From contig JAFQVY010000015.1 of assembly GCA_017407755.1 (NCBI GenBank), positions 70,135-134,134 of the forward strand: a DNA stretch of 64,000 nucleotides. Reading direction: 5' to 3'. How positions within the stretch are numbered: the first letter of the stretch is position 1; every line of letters begins with the position of its first letter. The notes beneath the pieces were generated by a model. That model was not told the DNA's origin, searched no databases, and saw only the letters and a program-made list of their open reading frames with translations. Positions 49,346 to 58,191 of this stretch are shown piece after piece. Position numbers and translations under genes: made by a program. This stretch comes from Clostridia bacterium. GTDB lineage: Bacteria > Bacillota > Clostridia > Oscillospirales > Acutalibacteraceae.

Positions 49346-51253
49346 TTAGTTTATCTTATGCTTAAAGGTTGGAACTATTTCCGAAAGCATTTCTACAACC
49401 TTTTCGCTGTTATTGTCCTCTGCATATTCTTTAAGCTCTGAAAGCTTTTTAAGCAAGTCTTCTTCGTCAATGGCAATCTGGTTGCCAATGAAAATTTTCT
49501 TGTTTCCTGTGGATTTAAGGCCCTCTTCGTTCATAAGAAGCTCTTCAAAAAGCTTCTCACCGGGGCGAAGACCTGTAAACTTAATCTCAACGTCCCTATA
49601 TGGAACCTTTCCGTACATTCTTATGAGGTTTTCTGCCAATGTAGTAATCTTAACAGGCTCACCCATATCAAGAACGAAAATTTCACCGCCCTGTGCCATA
49701 GCACCCGCCTGAAGCACCAACGACACAGCCTCAGGAATAGTCATAAAATAGCGGATAATGTCAGGGTGGGTAACGGTAACGGGCTTGCCGTTTTCAATCT
49801 GACGTCTGAAAAGAGGAATAACCGAACCGTTTGAACCTAAAACATTACCAAATCGTGTTGTAACAAAGTCGGTTTTTGTGCTGTGCTGAGCCTTATACTG
49901 GGCAATCATTTCACAGCAACGCTTTGTTGCACCCATTACGTTTGTGGGATTAACCGCCTTGTCGGTGGAAATCATAACAAACTTTTCTACTTCGTAAATT
50001 TCAGCCAAGGTAGCAACGTTATATGTGCCGAAAATGTTATTCTTAACGGCTTCCTCAGGGGAAGTCTCCATTAAGGGAACGTGCTTGTGAGCCGCCGCGT
50101 GGAAAACAATATCAGGCCTATACTCCTTGAAAATGCTTTCCATTTTGTCGTAATCTCTTACTGATGCAATAAGGGTAACAAGGTTAAGACCCTCTTCGTG
50201 CTCAAGCATTAATTCCTGCTGAATATCATAGGCGTTATTCTCGTAAATATCAACAATAATAATCTTTTTCGGCTCGTAGTTTGCAATCTGCCTTACAAGC
50301 TCGGAGCCTATGGAACCGCCGCCGCCTGTAACCATACAAGCCTTGCCTTTAATAAATGCCTTTATGCTTTCCTTGTCAAAGGAAATGGGCTCTCTGCCCA
50401 AAAGGTCTTCAATCTTAATATCCTGTACCTGTTTTAAAAGTCCCTTGCCGCTGCTTGTATCATCAAAATAAAGCTGGCTTAAATAAGGAACCATTTTAAT
50501 ACTGCACTGAGTCTGAGAGCAGATTTCAAGGATTTGCTTTCTTTCCTCCTCTGTACAGGAAGGAATCGCAAACAAAATAAGGGAAATGTTATTTGCTTTG
50601 CAAATCTGAGGAATATCCTGAGTATTGCCTAAAACGGGAACTCCGTTTATTTTTGTGCCGTATTTTGCACGGTTGTCGTCAACAAGACAAACGGGGAAAA
50701 TATCGTGAGAAGGGTTGTTTGGGTCGCTTTTTGCACTTTCAATATCAGCTAAAATCAGCTTTGCGGCCTGACCTGCGCCTACAATAAGGGTGCGGCGGCT
50801 GTTTTCCTGTCTGCCTGCCTCGGTAAGGCGAATAATGGCTTGCTTGAAAAGCATTCTTACCCCAATCATACAAACAAGAGCAATAAAATAGAAAATCACA
50901 AAATATAGTAAGGGGAATCTGCCCTTAAATACATCAAAATAGTAGGTAAACAACCCGCTTATACCAAAGCTTAGGGTCACTGCAACAGCACAGACCAAAA
51001 AGTCTTTTTTGCCGTAAAGACGCCAGAAAAAGGAGTAAGCGCCCAAGCTCATTAAAAACAAAACGGTAAAAAGCCCTACGATGCCAATGGTCAATGTAAG
51101 GGTAGACCAAGGCACAGAAAAGCCTTGCACAGCAGGAGCACTTCTTAAAATATCCACCCACATAAGAGCCAAATTAGCAAAGGTGCCTGTTACCGCCACA
51201 ATAAGTATATCTGCAATAAGCAAAAATCCCTTTCGGGAGCTGAACTTCTTCAT
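49346..51253 (-). CDS. Membrane-bound nucleotide-sugar 4,6-dehydratase (CapD/WbpM family)
   Basis: The 635-residue protein has an N-terminal membrane region of four to five helices (residues 10-130) and a first Rossmann-like domain (TLIVGAGQAAKLILADIE). The catalytic extended SDR domain from about 290 carries TGGGGSIGSELVRQI, FHAAAHKHVPLMETSPEEA and ISTDKAVNPTNVMGATKR. Enzymes of this family dehydrate UDP-GlcNAc to UDP-4-keto-6-deoxy sugars, the entry to FucNAc, QuiNAc or bacillosamine-type residues. Start chosen at ATG 51253 with AGAGG 9 bases upstream; the frame continues to 51277. It is divergent from the glycan operon and upstream of glmS. Confidence 0.88.
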   Translation of the reverse strand: MKKFSSRKGFLLIADILIVAVTGTFANLALMWVDILRSAPAVQGFSVPWSTLTLTIGIVGLFTVLFLMSLGAYSFFWRLYGKKDFLVCAVAVTLSFGISGLFTYYFDVFKGRFPLLYFVIFYFIALVCMIGVRMLFKQAIIRLTEAGRQENSRRTLIVGAGQAAKLILADIESAKSDPNNPSHDIFPVCLVDDNRAKYGTKINGVPVLGNTQDIPQICKANNISLILFAIPSCTEEERKQILEICSQTQCSIKMVPYLSQLYFDDTSSGKGLLKQVQDIKIEDLLGREPISFDKESIKAFIKGKACMVTGGGGSIGSELVRQIANYEPKKIIIVDIYENNAYDIQQELMLEHEEGLNLVTLIASVRDYDKMESIFKEYRPDIVFHAAAHKHVPLMETSPEEAVKNNIFGTYNVATLAEIYEVEKFVMISTDKAVNPTNVMGATKRCCEMIAQYKAQHSTKTDFVTTRFGNVLGSNGSVIPLFRRQIENGKPVTVTHPDIIRYFMTIPEAVSLVLQAGAMAQGGEIFVLDMGEPVKITTLAENLIRMYGKVPYRDVEIKFTGLRPGEKLFEELLMNEEGLKSTGNKKIFIGNQIAIDEEDLLKKLSELKEYAEDNNSEKVVEMLSEIVPTFKHKIN

Positions 51254-51355
51254 CACAATACCTCTTGTCAAAGACATAATTAATGCAATTTTACAAATAA
51301 ATTATACAACTTATACCCTTTAATGTCAATTAAAGTTTTTTATAAACATTTTCCG

Positions 51356-51383
51356 TTGATTTTCTTATTTTATATGTTATAAT
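51356..51383 (+). promoter_or_regulatory. Strong promoter of the glycan operon
   Basis: TTGATT (51356-51361), 16-base spacer, perfect TATAAT (51378-51383) with a TG extended -10 (51375-51376). The leader is about 45 bases. Confidence 0.72.
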
Positions 51384-51435
51384 ATAGGGTGAATTATTAT
51401 GAAATTTATTACATAAAGTTTTAGGGGTAGAGGAT

Positions 51436-52071
51436 ATGTATAAATTTTTCAAACGCGGTGCCGACATTTTGATTTCGCTTTTGGGGCTTATTATTTTGTC
51501 TCCTGTGCTGGCTATAACAGCTCTGTGTATTAAAATCGACTCAAAAGGGTCTGTTATCTTTAAGCAAAAGCGTTTAGGAAAAGACGGCAAGGTTTTCGAA
51601 ATTTTAAAATTCCGCAGTATGTGTGTCGGTGCTGAGCACACGGGCTCAGGTGTTTATTCGGGAAAAGGCGATGCAAGGGTTACAAAGGTAGGCAAATTTA
51701 TCCGTGCCACAAGCATCGATGAATTGCCTCAGCTTGTAAATATCCTTAAGGGCGATATGAGCATCATAGGTCCCCGTCCCCCTCTTACATACCACCCTTG
51801 GCCTTTAGAGGACTACTCTGATGAGCAAAGGCACATGTTTGACGTACGCCCCGGTGTCACCGGTTGGGCACAGGTAAACGGCAGAAAAGACGTTGAGTGG
51901 AACCGCAGAATCGAACTTAACGTCTGGTACACAAGAAACATTTCCTTTATCCTTGATTTGAAAATTTTCTTCATTTCCATTTTCAAGGTTCTTAAAAACG
52001 CTGACAACGAAAACACCACCGAAACCGCCGCACAGGCACAGGCTCAGAAAAAGGAAACTGTCAGCAGATAA
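51436..52071 (+). CDS. Initiating polyprenyl-phosphate glycosyl-1-phosphate transferase (PglC-type)
   Basis: The 211-residue membrane enzyme attaches the first sugar-phosphate to undecaprenyl phosphate and so starts repeat-unit assembly. It has one N-terminal reentrant/membrane helix (DILISLLGLIILSPVLAITA). The bacterial sugar transferase core follows: FKQKRLGKDGKVFEILKFRSM, then TSIDELPQLVNILKGDMSIIGPRPPL, and the C-terminal RPGVTGWAQVNGR. The short monotopic form matches PglC/WbpL-independent families acting on HexNAc derivatives. It heads the plus-strand glycan operon, after a strong promoter. Its C terminus is a Thr/Ala/Gln-rich tail. Confidence 0.92.
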   Translation: MYKFFKRGADILISLLGLIILSPVLAITALCIKIDSKGSVIFKQKRLGKDGKVFEILKFRSMCVGAEHTGSGVYSGKGDARVTKVGKFIRATSIDELPQLVNILKGDMSIIGPRPPLTYHPWPLEDYSDEQRHMFDVRPGVTGWAQVNGRKDVEWNRRIELNVWYTRNISFILDLKIFFISIFKVLKNADNENTTETAAQAQAQKKETVSR

Positions 52072-52105
52072 CTTTACCTCTAAGGTATATCGGGGAGGGT
52101 TGGGT

Positions 52106-53020
52106 ATGAAGCTTCTTTTAACAGGGGCATTTCAATATACAGAAGCAGAGCTTAGCCTGCTTAAAAATGCAGGTTTTGAAATCACCTATATTCAAAATGA
52201 GCTTGAAAAGCTCACCGTAGACTGCAGTCAGTTTGATGCAGTTGTATGTAATTCCCTGTTTTTAAATAACGACATTGAAAAGTTCACAAACCTTAAGGCA
52301 GTTCAGCTTACAAGTGCAGGTTGCGACAGAATTCCCGTAAGCAAATTTGCTAAGAGGGGTATTGCCCTTTTTAACGCCAAGGGTGTTTACAATATTCCTA
52401 TGGCGGAGTTCTCGGTACTAAAAGCCCTTGAAATTTATAAGGACTCCAAGCTTTTTTACAAAAACCAGGAACAAAAGCTTTGGGATAAAAGCCGAAATCT
52501 TCTTGAGCTTTATGAAAAAACCGTGCTTATAATCGGCGTGGGCAATATCGGACAGGAATGCGCCAAACGCTTCAAAGCATTTGGCACAAAGGTGCTGGGT
52601 GCCGATATTTTCGACAGCAAAAGCGAATTTGTTGACGAATTCTTTTATATGGACAGCTTAAACACTGCACTTAAGCTTGCCGACATCGTGGTGCTTTGTC
52701 TGCCTCTTACAGAAAAAACCCAAAATATAATAAACGAAGAAACCTTAAACTCAATGAAAGACGATAGTGTGCTTATCAACATATCTCGCGGCAAAATAAT
52801 TAACGAAAACGACCTTATCTGCGCACTCCAAAACGGCAAGTTTCTTGGAGTTGCCTTAGATGTTTTTGAAAACGAACCTCTGCCCGCAGAAAACCCCCTG
52901 TGGAGTATGGAAAAAGTTTACGTTACACCTCACAACAGTTTCGTTTCAGATGCTGTAAGCAAAAGACTTTTTGACCTTATATACAAAAATCTTACCGAGT
53001 TTGATTACGGCAAAAACTAA
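52106..53020 (+). CDS. D-isomer-specific 2-hydroxyacid dehydrogenase
   Basis: The 304-residue NAD-dependent enzyme interconverts a 2-keto acid and a D-2-hydroxy acid. The cofactor motif is IIGVGNIGQECAKRFKAFG. The catalytic Arg lies in INISRGKIINE, Glu in DVFENEPLPAENPLW and His in VTPHNSFVS, so all three are present. ATG 52106 is chosen, with GGGGAGGG 7 bases upstream, in preference to TTG 52100. In vancomycin-resistance operons a D-lactate dehydrogenase of this superfamily (VanH) precedes a D-Ala-D-Lac ligase, and here a Ddl homologue follows by 16 bases. Whether D-lactate or another acid is made cannot be judged. No VanX-type dipeptidase is present. Confidence 0.87.
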   Translation: MKLLLTGAFQYTEAELSLLKNAGFEITYIQNELEKLTVDCSQFDAVVCNSLFLNNDIEKFTNLKAVQLTSAGCDRIPVSKFAKRGIALFNAKGVYNIPMAEFSVLKALEIYKDSKLFYKNQEQKLWDKSRNLLELYEKTVLIIGVGNIGQECAKRFKAFGTKVLGADIFDSKSEFVDEFFYMDSLNTALKLADIVVLCLPLTEKTQNIINEETLNSMKDDSVLINISRGKIINENDLICALQNGKFLGVALDVFENEPLPAENPLWSMEKVYVTPHNSFVSDAVSKRLFDLIYKNLTEFDYGKN

Positions 53021-53036
53021 TGTTAGGAGTTTTAAA

Positions 53037-54083
53037 ATGAATAAAAAATCAATTTTAATCATTTTCGGCGGCAATTCCACCGAACACAATGTTTCATGCA
53101 AGTCGGTTATGAATTTTATAAAAAACATTCCCGACAACAAATACGAAAAGCACCTTGTGGGTATAAAGAAAAACGGCGACTGGGTTTACTACAGTGCTGA
53201 CACAAGCCTAATTTTACAGTGCAAATGGGCTGATGAGCCTTCAAATATTTCCTGTATGCTTTGTCCGGGCAAGGGTCTTGTGCTTTTAGATAACGAAAAC
53301 ACTACCATTAAGATTGACACCATAATCCCCGTGCTTCACGGCAAAAACGGCGAGGACGGCACAATCCAAGGACTTTTTGAGCTTTGCTCTATACCATACG
53401 TTGGTTGCGGAGTTGTTTCCTCAGGCGTTTCAATGGACAAAGCTTATACAAAAATCATTGTAGACAGTCTTAAAACCATTCCTCAGGCAAACTATGTCCT
53501 TGTAAAAGAGGGCGACAGCGACTCTTACATAGAAAATGCAGAAAAAACTTTGGGCTATCCGATGTTTGTAAAGCCCTGTAAGTCGGGCTCTTCCCAAGGT
53601 GTAAGCAAGGCAGAAAACCGAACTGAGCTTATAAACGCTGTAAACCTCGCACTTAAGCACGACTCAAAGGTGCTTATTGAAGAAACCATCAAAGGCAGAG
53701 AGCTTGAGTGTGCCGTTTTAGAGAAAAACGGTAAAATCGTTTGCTCAAATGCAGGCGAAGCCGTGGCAGGCGATGTTTTCTACAGCTACGAAGCTAAATA
53801 TAATAACGCCGATTCAAAAACCGTTCTTAACCCCGATATTCCGGAAGGTGTTAATGAAAAGGTAAGAGAATATGCCGAGGCAATTTTTAAAGCCTTAGGT
53901 TGCAACGGGCTTTCAAGGGTTGACTTTTTTATGGAAGAAAACGGCAACGTTATCTTCAACGAAATCAATACCCTTCCCGGCTTTACCGAAATCAGTATGT
54001 ACCCTATGATGATGGAAGCTGTAGGCTATCCAATAGAAAAGCTCATGGAAGAGCTTATCGAAGGAGCAGGAATCTCGAAATAA
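53037..54083 (+). CDS. D-alanine-D-alanine ligase homologue (ATP-grasp)
   Basis: The 348-residue ATP-grasp ligase has the Ddl catalytic set: Glu16 in EHNVSCKSV, Ser132 in SMDKAYTK and Tyr255 in YEAKY (251-255). NEINTLPGFT at 308-317 holds metal and phosphate ligands. YEAKY is the omega-loop form of true D-Ala-D-Ala ligases; VanA/VanB D-Ala-D-Lac ligases differ there, so D-Ala-D-Ala (or D-Ala-D-Ser/other amino acid) is favoured. It starts at ATG 53037 with TAGGAG upstream; the longer frame from 52971 lies in the preceding gene. Housekeeping ddl is usually with cell-wall genes; in this glycan operon, with a MurF homologue downstream, it may make a dipeptide for glycan decoration. Confidence 0.9.
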   Translation: MNKKSILIIFGGNSTEHNVSCKSVMNFIKNIPDNKYEKHLVGIKKNGDWVYYSADTSLILQCKWADEPSNISCMLCPGKGLVLLDNENTTIKIDTIIPVLHGKNGEDGTIQGLFELCSIPYVGCGVVSSGVSMDKAYTKIIVDSLKTIPQANYVLVKEGDSDSYIENAEKTLGYPMFVKPCKSGSSQGVSKAENRTELINAVNLALKHDSKVLIEETIKGRELECAVLEKNGKIVCSNAGEAVAGDVFYSYEAKYNNADSKTVLNPDIPEGVNEKVREYAEAIFKALGCNGLSRVDFFMEENGNVIFNEINTLPGFTEISMYPMMMEAVGYPIEKLMEELIEGAGISK

Positions 54084-54101
54084 AAGAAAGCAGGAAGTTT
54101 A

Positions 54102-55205
54102 ATGAAATTTGTTCTTATTTCTCCCAAAAACCGAACTGCATATAACTTCAGAGGCGACCTTATCAAGGATATAATCGCCAAAGGTTATGAGGTTGTCGTA
54201 ACAGGACCTAACGACATAGACGTAGACAAAATTGAAGCTTTGGGTGCAAAATTTTATAAAATTCCTATGGAAAAGACAGGCGTTAACCCTGTGTCGGACC
54301 TTAAATATATCAAGGCTCTAAAAAAGCTTTTTAAAGAAGAAAAGCCCGACATAACCTTTGGCTACACCATAAAGCCTGTTATCTACGGTGCAATTGCCGC
54401 ACGCCTTGCCAAAGTTAAGCACAGATATTCTATGATTGCGGGTGCAGGTTATGTTTTCGTGGCAAAAACTGCAAAAGCAAAGCTTATCCGCTTTATTGTA
54501 AAGTTGCTTTACAAAATCGGCTTTGCCTGTGCAGAAAAGGTTGTGTTTATGAACCCCGACGACCTTAATGACTTTACCTCTCTTAAGCTTGTGAAGAAAG
54601 AAAAGTGTGTAATGGTGAACGGCTCAGGCGTTAATATGGAGCGTTTTGAAAGGTGCAGTCTGCCCGAAGAGCCTATATTCTTTATGCTTTCCCGTGCACT
54701 GCACTCAAAGGGTGTTTCCGAATACCTTGAAGCAGCGGAAAAGGTAAAATCAAAGCACCCCAATGCAAAATTTATGTACCTTGGCGAAATCGACGAAAGC
54801 ATGCAGGACTCCCTAAAAAAAGAAGAGGTTCAGTATTATATAGATAAGGGTATTATCAACTACTATCCAGAACACCCCGATGTAAGAATCTACTACCGTC
54901 AATGCTCTGTGTTTGTCCTTCCCTCTTATCGAGAAGGAATTCCCCGAACAGTTCAGGAGGCTATGTCTATGGGCAGACCTGTGATTGTCACCGATGCCCC
55001 GGGTTGCCGCGAAACTGTAATAAACGGAAAAACAGGCTTTATGGTAGAGGTTAAAAACACAGATGCTCTTTCTGAAGCTATGTGTAAATTCATAGAAAGC
55101 CCACAGCTTATAAAAACTATGGGCGAAGAAAGCTATAACTTATGTAAAGAAAAATTTGATGTCCGTAAAATCAATAAAGTATTGATGGGACATTTAGGAA
55201 TATAA
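54102..55205 (+). CDS. Glycosyltransferase family 4
   Basis: The 367-residue GT-B enzyme adds a sugar to the polyprenyl-linked primer. The N-terminal domain opens with ISPKNRTAYNFRGDLIKDI and has the GYTIKPVIYGAIAARLAKV acceptor-side region. The C-terminal domain has FFMLSRALHSKGVSEYLEAA and the donor-binding stretch PSYREGIPRTVQEAMSMGRPVIVTDAPGCRETV, with the EX7E-type motif of GT4. It resembles PglA/WbpH-like HexNAc transferases. It is the only second-step glycosyltransferase in the operon. AGCAGG lies before the ATG. Confidence 0.9.
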   Translation: MKFVLISPKNRTAYNFRGDLIKDIIAKGYEVVVTGPNDIDVDKIEALGAKFYKIPMEKTGVNPVSDLKYIKALKKLFKEEKPDITFGYTIKPVIYGAIAARLAKVKHRYSMIAGAGYVFVAKTAKAKLIRFIVKLLYKIGFACAEKVVFMNPDDLNDFTSLKLVKKEKCVMVNGSGVNMERFERCSLPEEPIFFMLSRALHSKGVSEYLEAAEKVKSKHPNAKFMYLGEIDESMQDSLKKEEVQYYIDKGIINYYPEHPDVRIYYRQCSVFVLPSYREGIPRTVQEAMSMGRPVIVTDAPGCRETVINGKTGFMVEVKNTDALSEAMCKFIESPQLIKTMGEESYNLCKEKFDVRKINKVLMGHLGI

Positions 55206-55218
55206 CAGGAGGCTAAGT

Positions 55219-56532
55219 ATGTCACTTTACGAAAAAATTATTAACCGCGAAGAAAAAATCTCTCTTGTTGGTCTAGGTTATGTCGGTATGCCTATTGCAG
55301 TATCCTTCTCCAAAAAGGTAGATGTAATCGGCTTTGACCTGAACTCTGCTAAAATTGAGCTTTACAAAAACGGCATCGACCCCACCAAAGAGGTAGGCGA
55401 TGATGCGATAAAGGCTTGTACTGTTGATTTCACCGCAGACCCCGAACGACTTAAGGAAGCAAAGTTTCATATTGTAGCAGTTCCCACACCTGTAAATGCT
55501 GACCATACTCCCGACCTTACTCCTGTTGAGGGTGCCAGCCGTATATTGGGCAAACACCTTACAAAAGGCTCTATTGTTGTTTATGAATCCACCGTTTATC
55601 CCGGTGTTACCGAAGACATTTGTATCCCTATCTTAGAGGCTGAGTCAGGTCTTAAGTGCGGCGTGGATTTTAAAATAGGCTATTCCCCCGAAAGAATCAA
55701 CCCCGGCGACAAGGTTCACCGTTTGGAAACAATCGTAAAAATTGTTTCAGGTATGGACGAGGAAACCTTAGACGAGGTTGCAAAGGTTTACGAGCTTGTT
55801 GTAGATGCTGGTGTTCACAGAGCCGAAAGCATTAAGGTTGCCGAAGCTGCGAAGGTTATTGAAAACAGCCAAAGGGACATCAACATCGCTTTCATGAACG
55901 AGCTTTCAATTATCTTCAACAAAATGGGCATTGACACAAAAGCTGTTTTAGAAGCAGCCGGCACAAAGTGGAACTTCCTTAAGTTCTTCCCCGGTCTTGT
56001 TGGCGGTCACTGCATCGGCGTTGACCCTTATTACCTTACATACAAGGCAGAACAGCTTGGCTATCACTCACAGATTATCCTTTCAGGCAGAAGAATCAAC
56101 GACGACATGGGTAAATACGTTGTAGAATCCTTGGTTAAAAAGCTTATTTCTGCTGATATCCCTGTAAAGGGTGCAAAGATTGCAATCTTAGGCTTTACCT
56201 TTAAGGAAAACTGCCCCGACACAAGAAACACAAGAATTATCGACATAGTAAACGAGCTTAAGGAGTACGGCATTACTCCTCTTATTGCCGACCCCGAGGC
56301 TGACAAGGATGAAGCCAAGCACGAGTACGGCATCGAGTTTGTGGATATGAACACCATTAAAGATATGGATGCCGTTATCCTTGCCGTTGCACACGAGCAG
56401 TTCAAATCTCTTACTATGAATGATATGGACAAGTTCTATAGCACTGGCCATTCAAAAGTGCTCTTAGACCTTAAAGGCCTCCTTAACCGCAAAGAGTATG
56501 AAACCGCAGATTATACCTACTGGAGGCTTTAA
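55219..56532 (+). CDS. UDP-N-acetylhexosamine 6-dehydrogenase (TviB/WbpO-like)
   Basis: The 437-residue enzyme oxidises UDP-GlcNAc or UDP-GalNAc at C6 to the uronic acid with two NAD+. It has LVGLGYVGMPIAVSF at the N terminus, GYSPERINPGDK and the catalytic Cys in GGHCIGVDPYYL (about residue 264). The C-terminal UDP-binding domain has ILGFTFKENCPDTRNTRI. GYSPERINPGD and the overall layout fit the TviB/WbpO/CapL subgroup (Vi antigen and P. aeruginosa O6). Together with the 4-epimerase two genes later, it predicts UDP-GalNAcA. ACAGGAGGC lies 7 bases before the start codon. Confidence 0.92.
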   Translation: MSLYEKIINREEKISLVGLGYVGMPIAVSFSKKVDVIGFDLNSAKIELYKNGIDPTKEVGDDAIKACTVDFTADPERLKEAKFHIVAVPTPVNADHTPDLTPVEGASRILGKHLTKGSIVVYESTVYPGVTEDICIPILEAESGLKCGVDFKIGYSPERINPGDKVHRLETIVKIVSGMDEETLDEVAKVYELVVDAGVHRAESIKVAEAAKVIENSQRDINIAFMNELSIIFNKMGIDTKAVLEAAGTKWNFLKFFPGLVGGHCIGVDPYYLTYKAEQLGYHSQIILSGRRINDDMGKYVVESLVKKLISADIPVKGAKIAILGFTFKENCPDTRNTRIIDIVNELKEYGITPLIADPEADKDEAKHEYGIEFVDMNTIKDMDAVILAVAHEQFKSLTMNDMDKFYSTGHSKVLLDLKGLLNRKEYETADYTYWRL

Positions 56533-56576
56533 ACTGCTATTTATATAATTTATAAGTTTACGAGAGAAGGATATTA

Positions 56577-58181
56577 ATGAAATCCAAAGTAACCGGCAAT
56601 GCAGAAGATATAAAAAATATACTTAAGGACAAGCCACAATATAGAGAATGCCTGTTTTCACGAGGTTATTTTATAACTGAGGACGACTCTGTAAATAGTG
56701 ATGACTATCCTTTTTACGGAGAATGGAAAACCGCTAAAATCAAAAACTATACAGCTCTAATACACAAAGATCAAGACTACTACATTTACACAAAAAATAA
56801 CACAACATTATTGTTAATCGGCCATGCATACAACCCTTTTAACGATGTTTGCGAAGAGTCTCAATTATTATTAGAAGCTCATATCGCATATTCTTTAAGC
56901 AAAGAAAAGTTCTTTAGCTGTATAAATGATTGGACGGGTATTTTTTGTTTATTTGTCTTTGATAAAGATGTTATTGGTGTTCAAGACTGTTCCGGAATTA
57001 AAGCGTTATATTATGGAGTTATAAATAGTAGTGCCTGTTTTACTTCTCATCCGCAAATGGTTGCTGATATTTATAATCTCACATACGATCCTTTTGTAGA
57101 AAAGCTGGTGTCAAACAGATTTTATAATATCGGAAACAGATATCTGCCCGGAGATTTATCGCCCTTTAAAGAGCTTAAACGTATAGGGGCAAATGTATAT
57201 TTGAAATACAATGAGGACAAAAAGGTAACAATACACAGGTTTTACCCCACAAAGCCATTAGATTTCTGTAAAACAGAAAATGAATATAACGAAAGAATTG
57301 AAGAAGCTTACAAAATATTACATAAAAACATAGAATTGTGTTCTAAAAAGTGGCCTCGCAGTGCAATATCTTTATCCGGCGGAACCGACAGCAAAACCAC
57401 TTTAGCTTGTGCAAACGGACTCTATGACAAATTCAGCTATTTTAGTTTTCAGTCAAAAGATACTGAAGTAACAGATTCAAAAGCCGCTCACGAAATCTGT
57501 GACAAAATCAACCTAAAGCATGATATTTATCCAATACCTTCTCAAAATAGCGAAATAGAAGATTACGAAGAACTTAAAGCTATCATCATTCATTCTTACG
57601 GATATGTCAGAGGATTAGCCGAACGAGAAATCCGTAAGCATATATGCATGTATAGATGGAACTATTTTGATACAGAAATAAAATCCTGGATATCTGAAAT
57701 TGTCCGTGTTTTCTTTGAACGCAAATACGGAATGAAATTCCCTGAAAAATTAACCCCCCGACACTTCAGCATTTTTCAGACAAGGTACTTTGCATCTCCT
57801 TATCTTTTGTCTACATCTGATAAGGTGTATAAAGAATTTATGGAAAAATTCGATTTAGCAGAGCCAAAGTTCAACTATGAGCATACAGATATGTACTACT
57901 GGGAAGTCAGAATGAGCAGCTGGGGTATGATGGTTACTCAGTCTCTGGATATTTGCCACAGGATTACATTTCCTTTTAACAACCGCCGTCTGATTGAATT
58001 AATTCTTACTCTACCCAGAGAACATAGAAAAACAGATAAAGTTCATAATGATATAATAAAAGTTGCTAATAAAGGCATCTATGATGCAAATATTCATATA
58101 TTAAACAACTATTTCCATTCCGGAAGAATCACATTAGAAAAACTATATTTTAAATACCGCACAATATTCAAAAAGAAATGA
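56577..58181 (+). CDS. Asparagine-synthase-like amide-forming enzyme lacking the glutaminase cysteine
   Basis: The 534-residue protein has a class II amidotransferase-like N-terminal fold (WTGIFCLFVFDKDVIGVQDC, SGIKALYYG). It starts MKSKV, with no Cys at position 2, so it cannot hydrolyse glutamine in the normal way. A PP-loop ATP-binding domain follows (ISLSGGTDSKTTLA, about 263-276). This combination also occurs in beta-lactam synthetases, which activate a carboxylate by adenylation and use an amine. Homologues in O-antigen loci amidate uronic acids (WbpS-type). Here the acceptor could be the GalNAcA carboxyl or a peptide. The gene is visibly more AT-rich than its neighbours, a sign of transfer. 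ATG 56577 has GAGAAGGA upstream. Confidence 0.82.
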   Translation: MKSKVTGNAEDIKNILKDKPQYRECLFSRGYFITEDDSVNSDDYPFYGEWKTAKIKNYTALIHKDQDYYIYTKNNTTLLLIGHAYNPFNDVCEESQLLLEAHIAYSLSKEKFFSCINDWTGIFCLFVFDKDVIGVQDCSGIKALYYGVINSSACFTSHPQMVADIYNLTYDPFVEKLVSNRFYNIGNRYLPGDLSPFKELKRIGANVYLKYNEDKKVTIHRFYPTKPLDFCKTENEYNERIEEAYKILHKNIELCSKKWPRSAISLSGGTDSKTTLACANGLYDKFSYFSFQSKDTEVTDSKAAHEICDKINLKHDIYPIPSQNSEIEDYEELKAIIIHSYGYVRGLAEREIRKHICMYRWNYFDTEIKSWISEIVRVFFERKYGMKFPEKLTPRHFSIFQTRYFASPYLLSTSDKVYKEFMEKFDLAEPKFNYEHTDMYYWEVRMSSWGMMVTQSLDICHRITFPFNNRRLIELILTLPREHRKTDKVHNDIIKVANKGIYDANIHILNNYFHSGRITLEKLYFKYRTIFKKK

Positions 58182-58191
58182 GGCGCTTAAG

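Noticed and set aside
52106..54083. A vancomycin-resistance (vanHA-like) operon.
   Set aside because: The ligase has the D-Ala-D-Ala-type YEAKY loop, there is no VanX dipeptidase or VanRS two-component pair, and the genes are embedded in a sugar-nucleotide operon.
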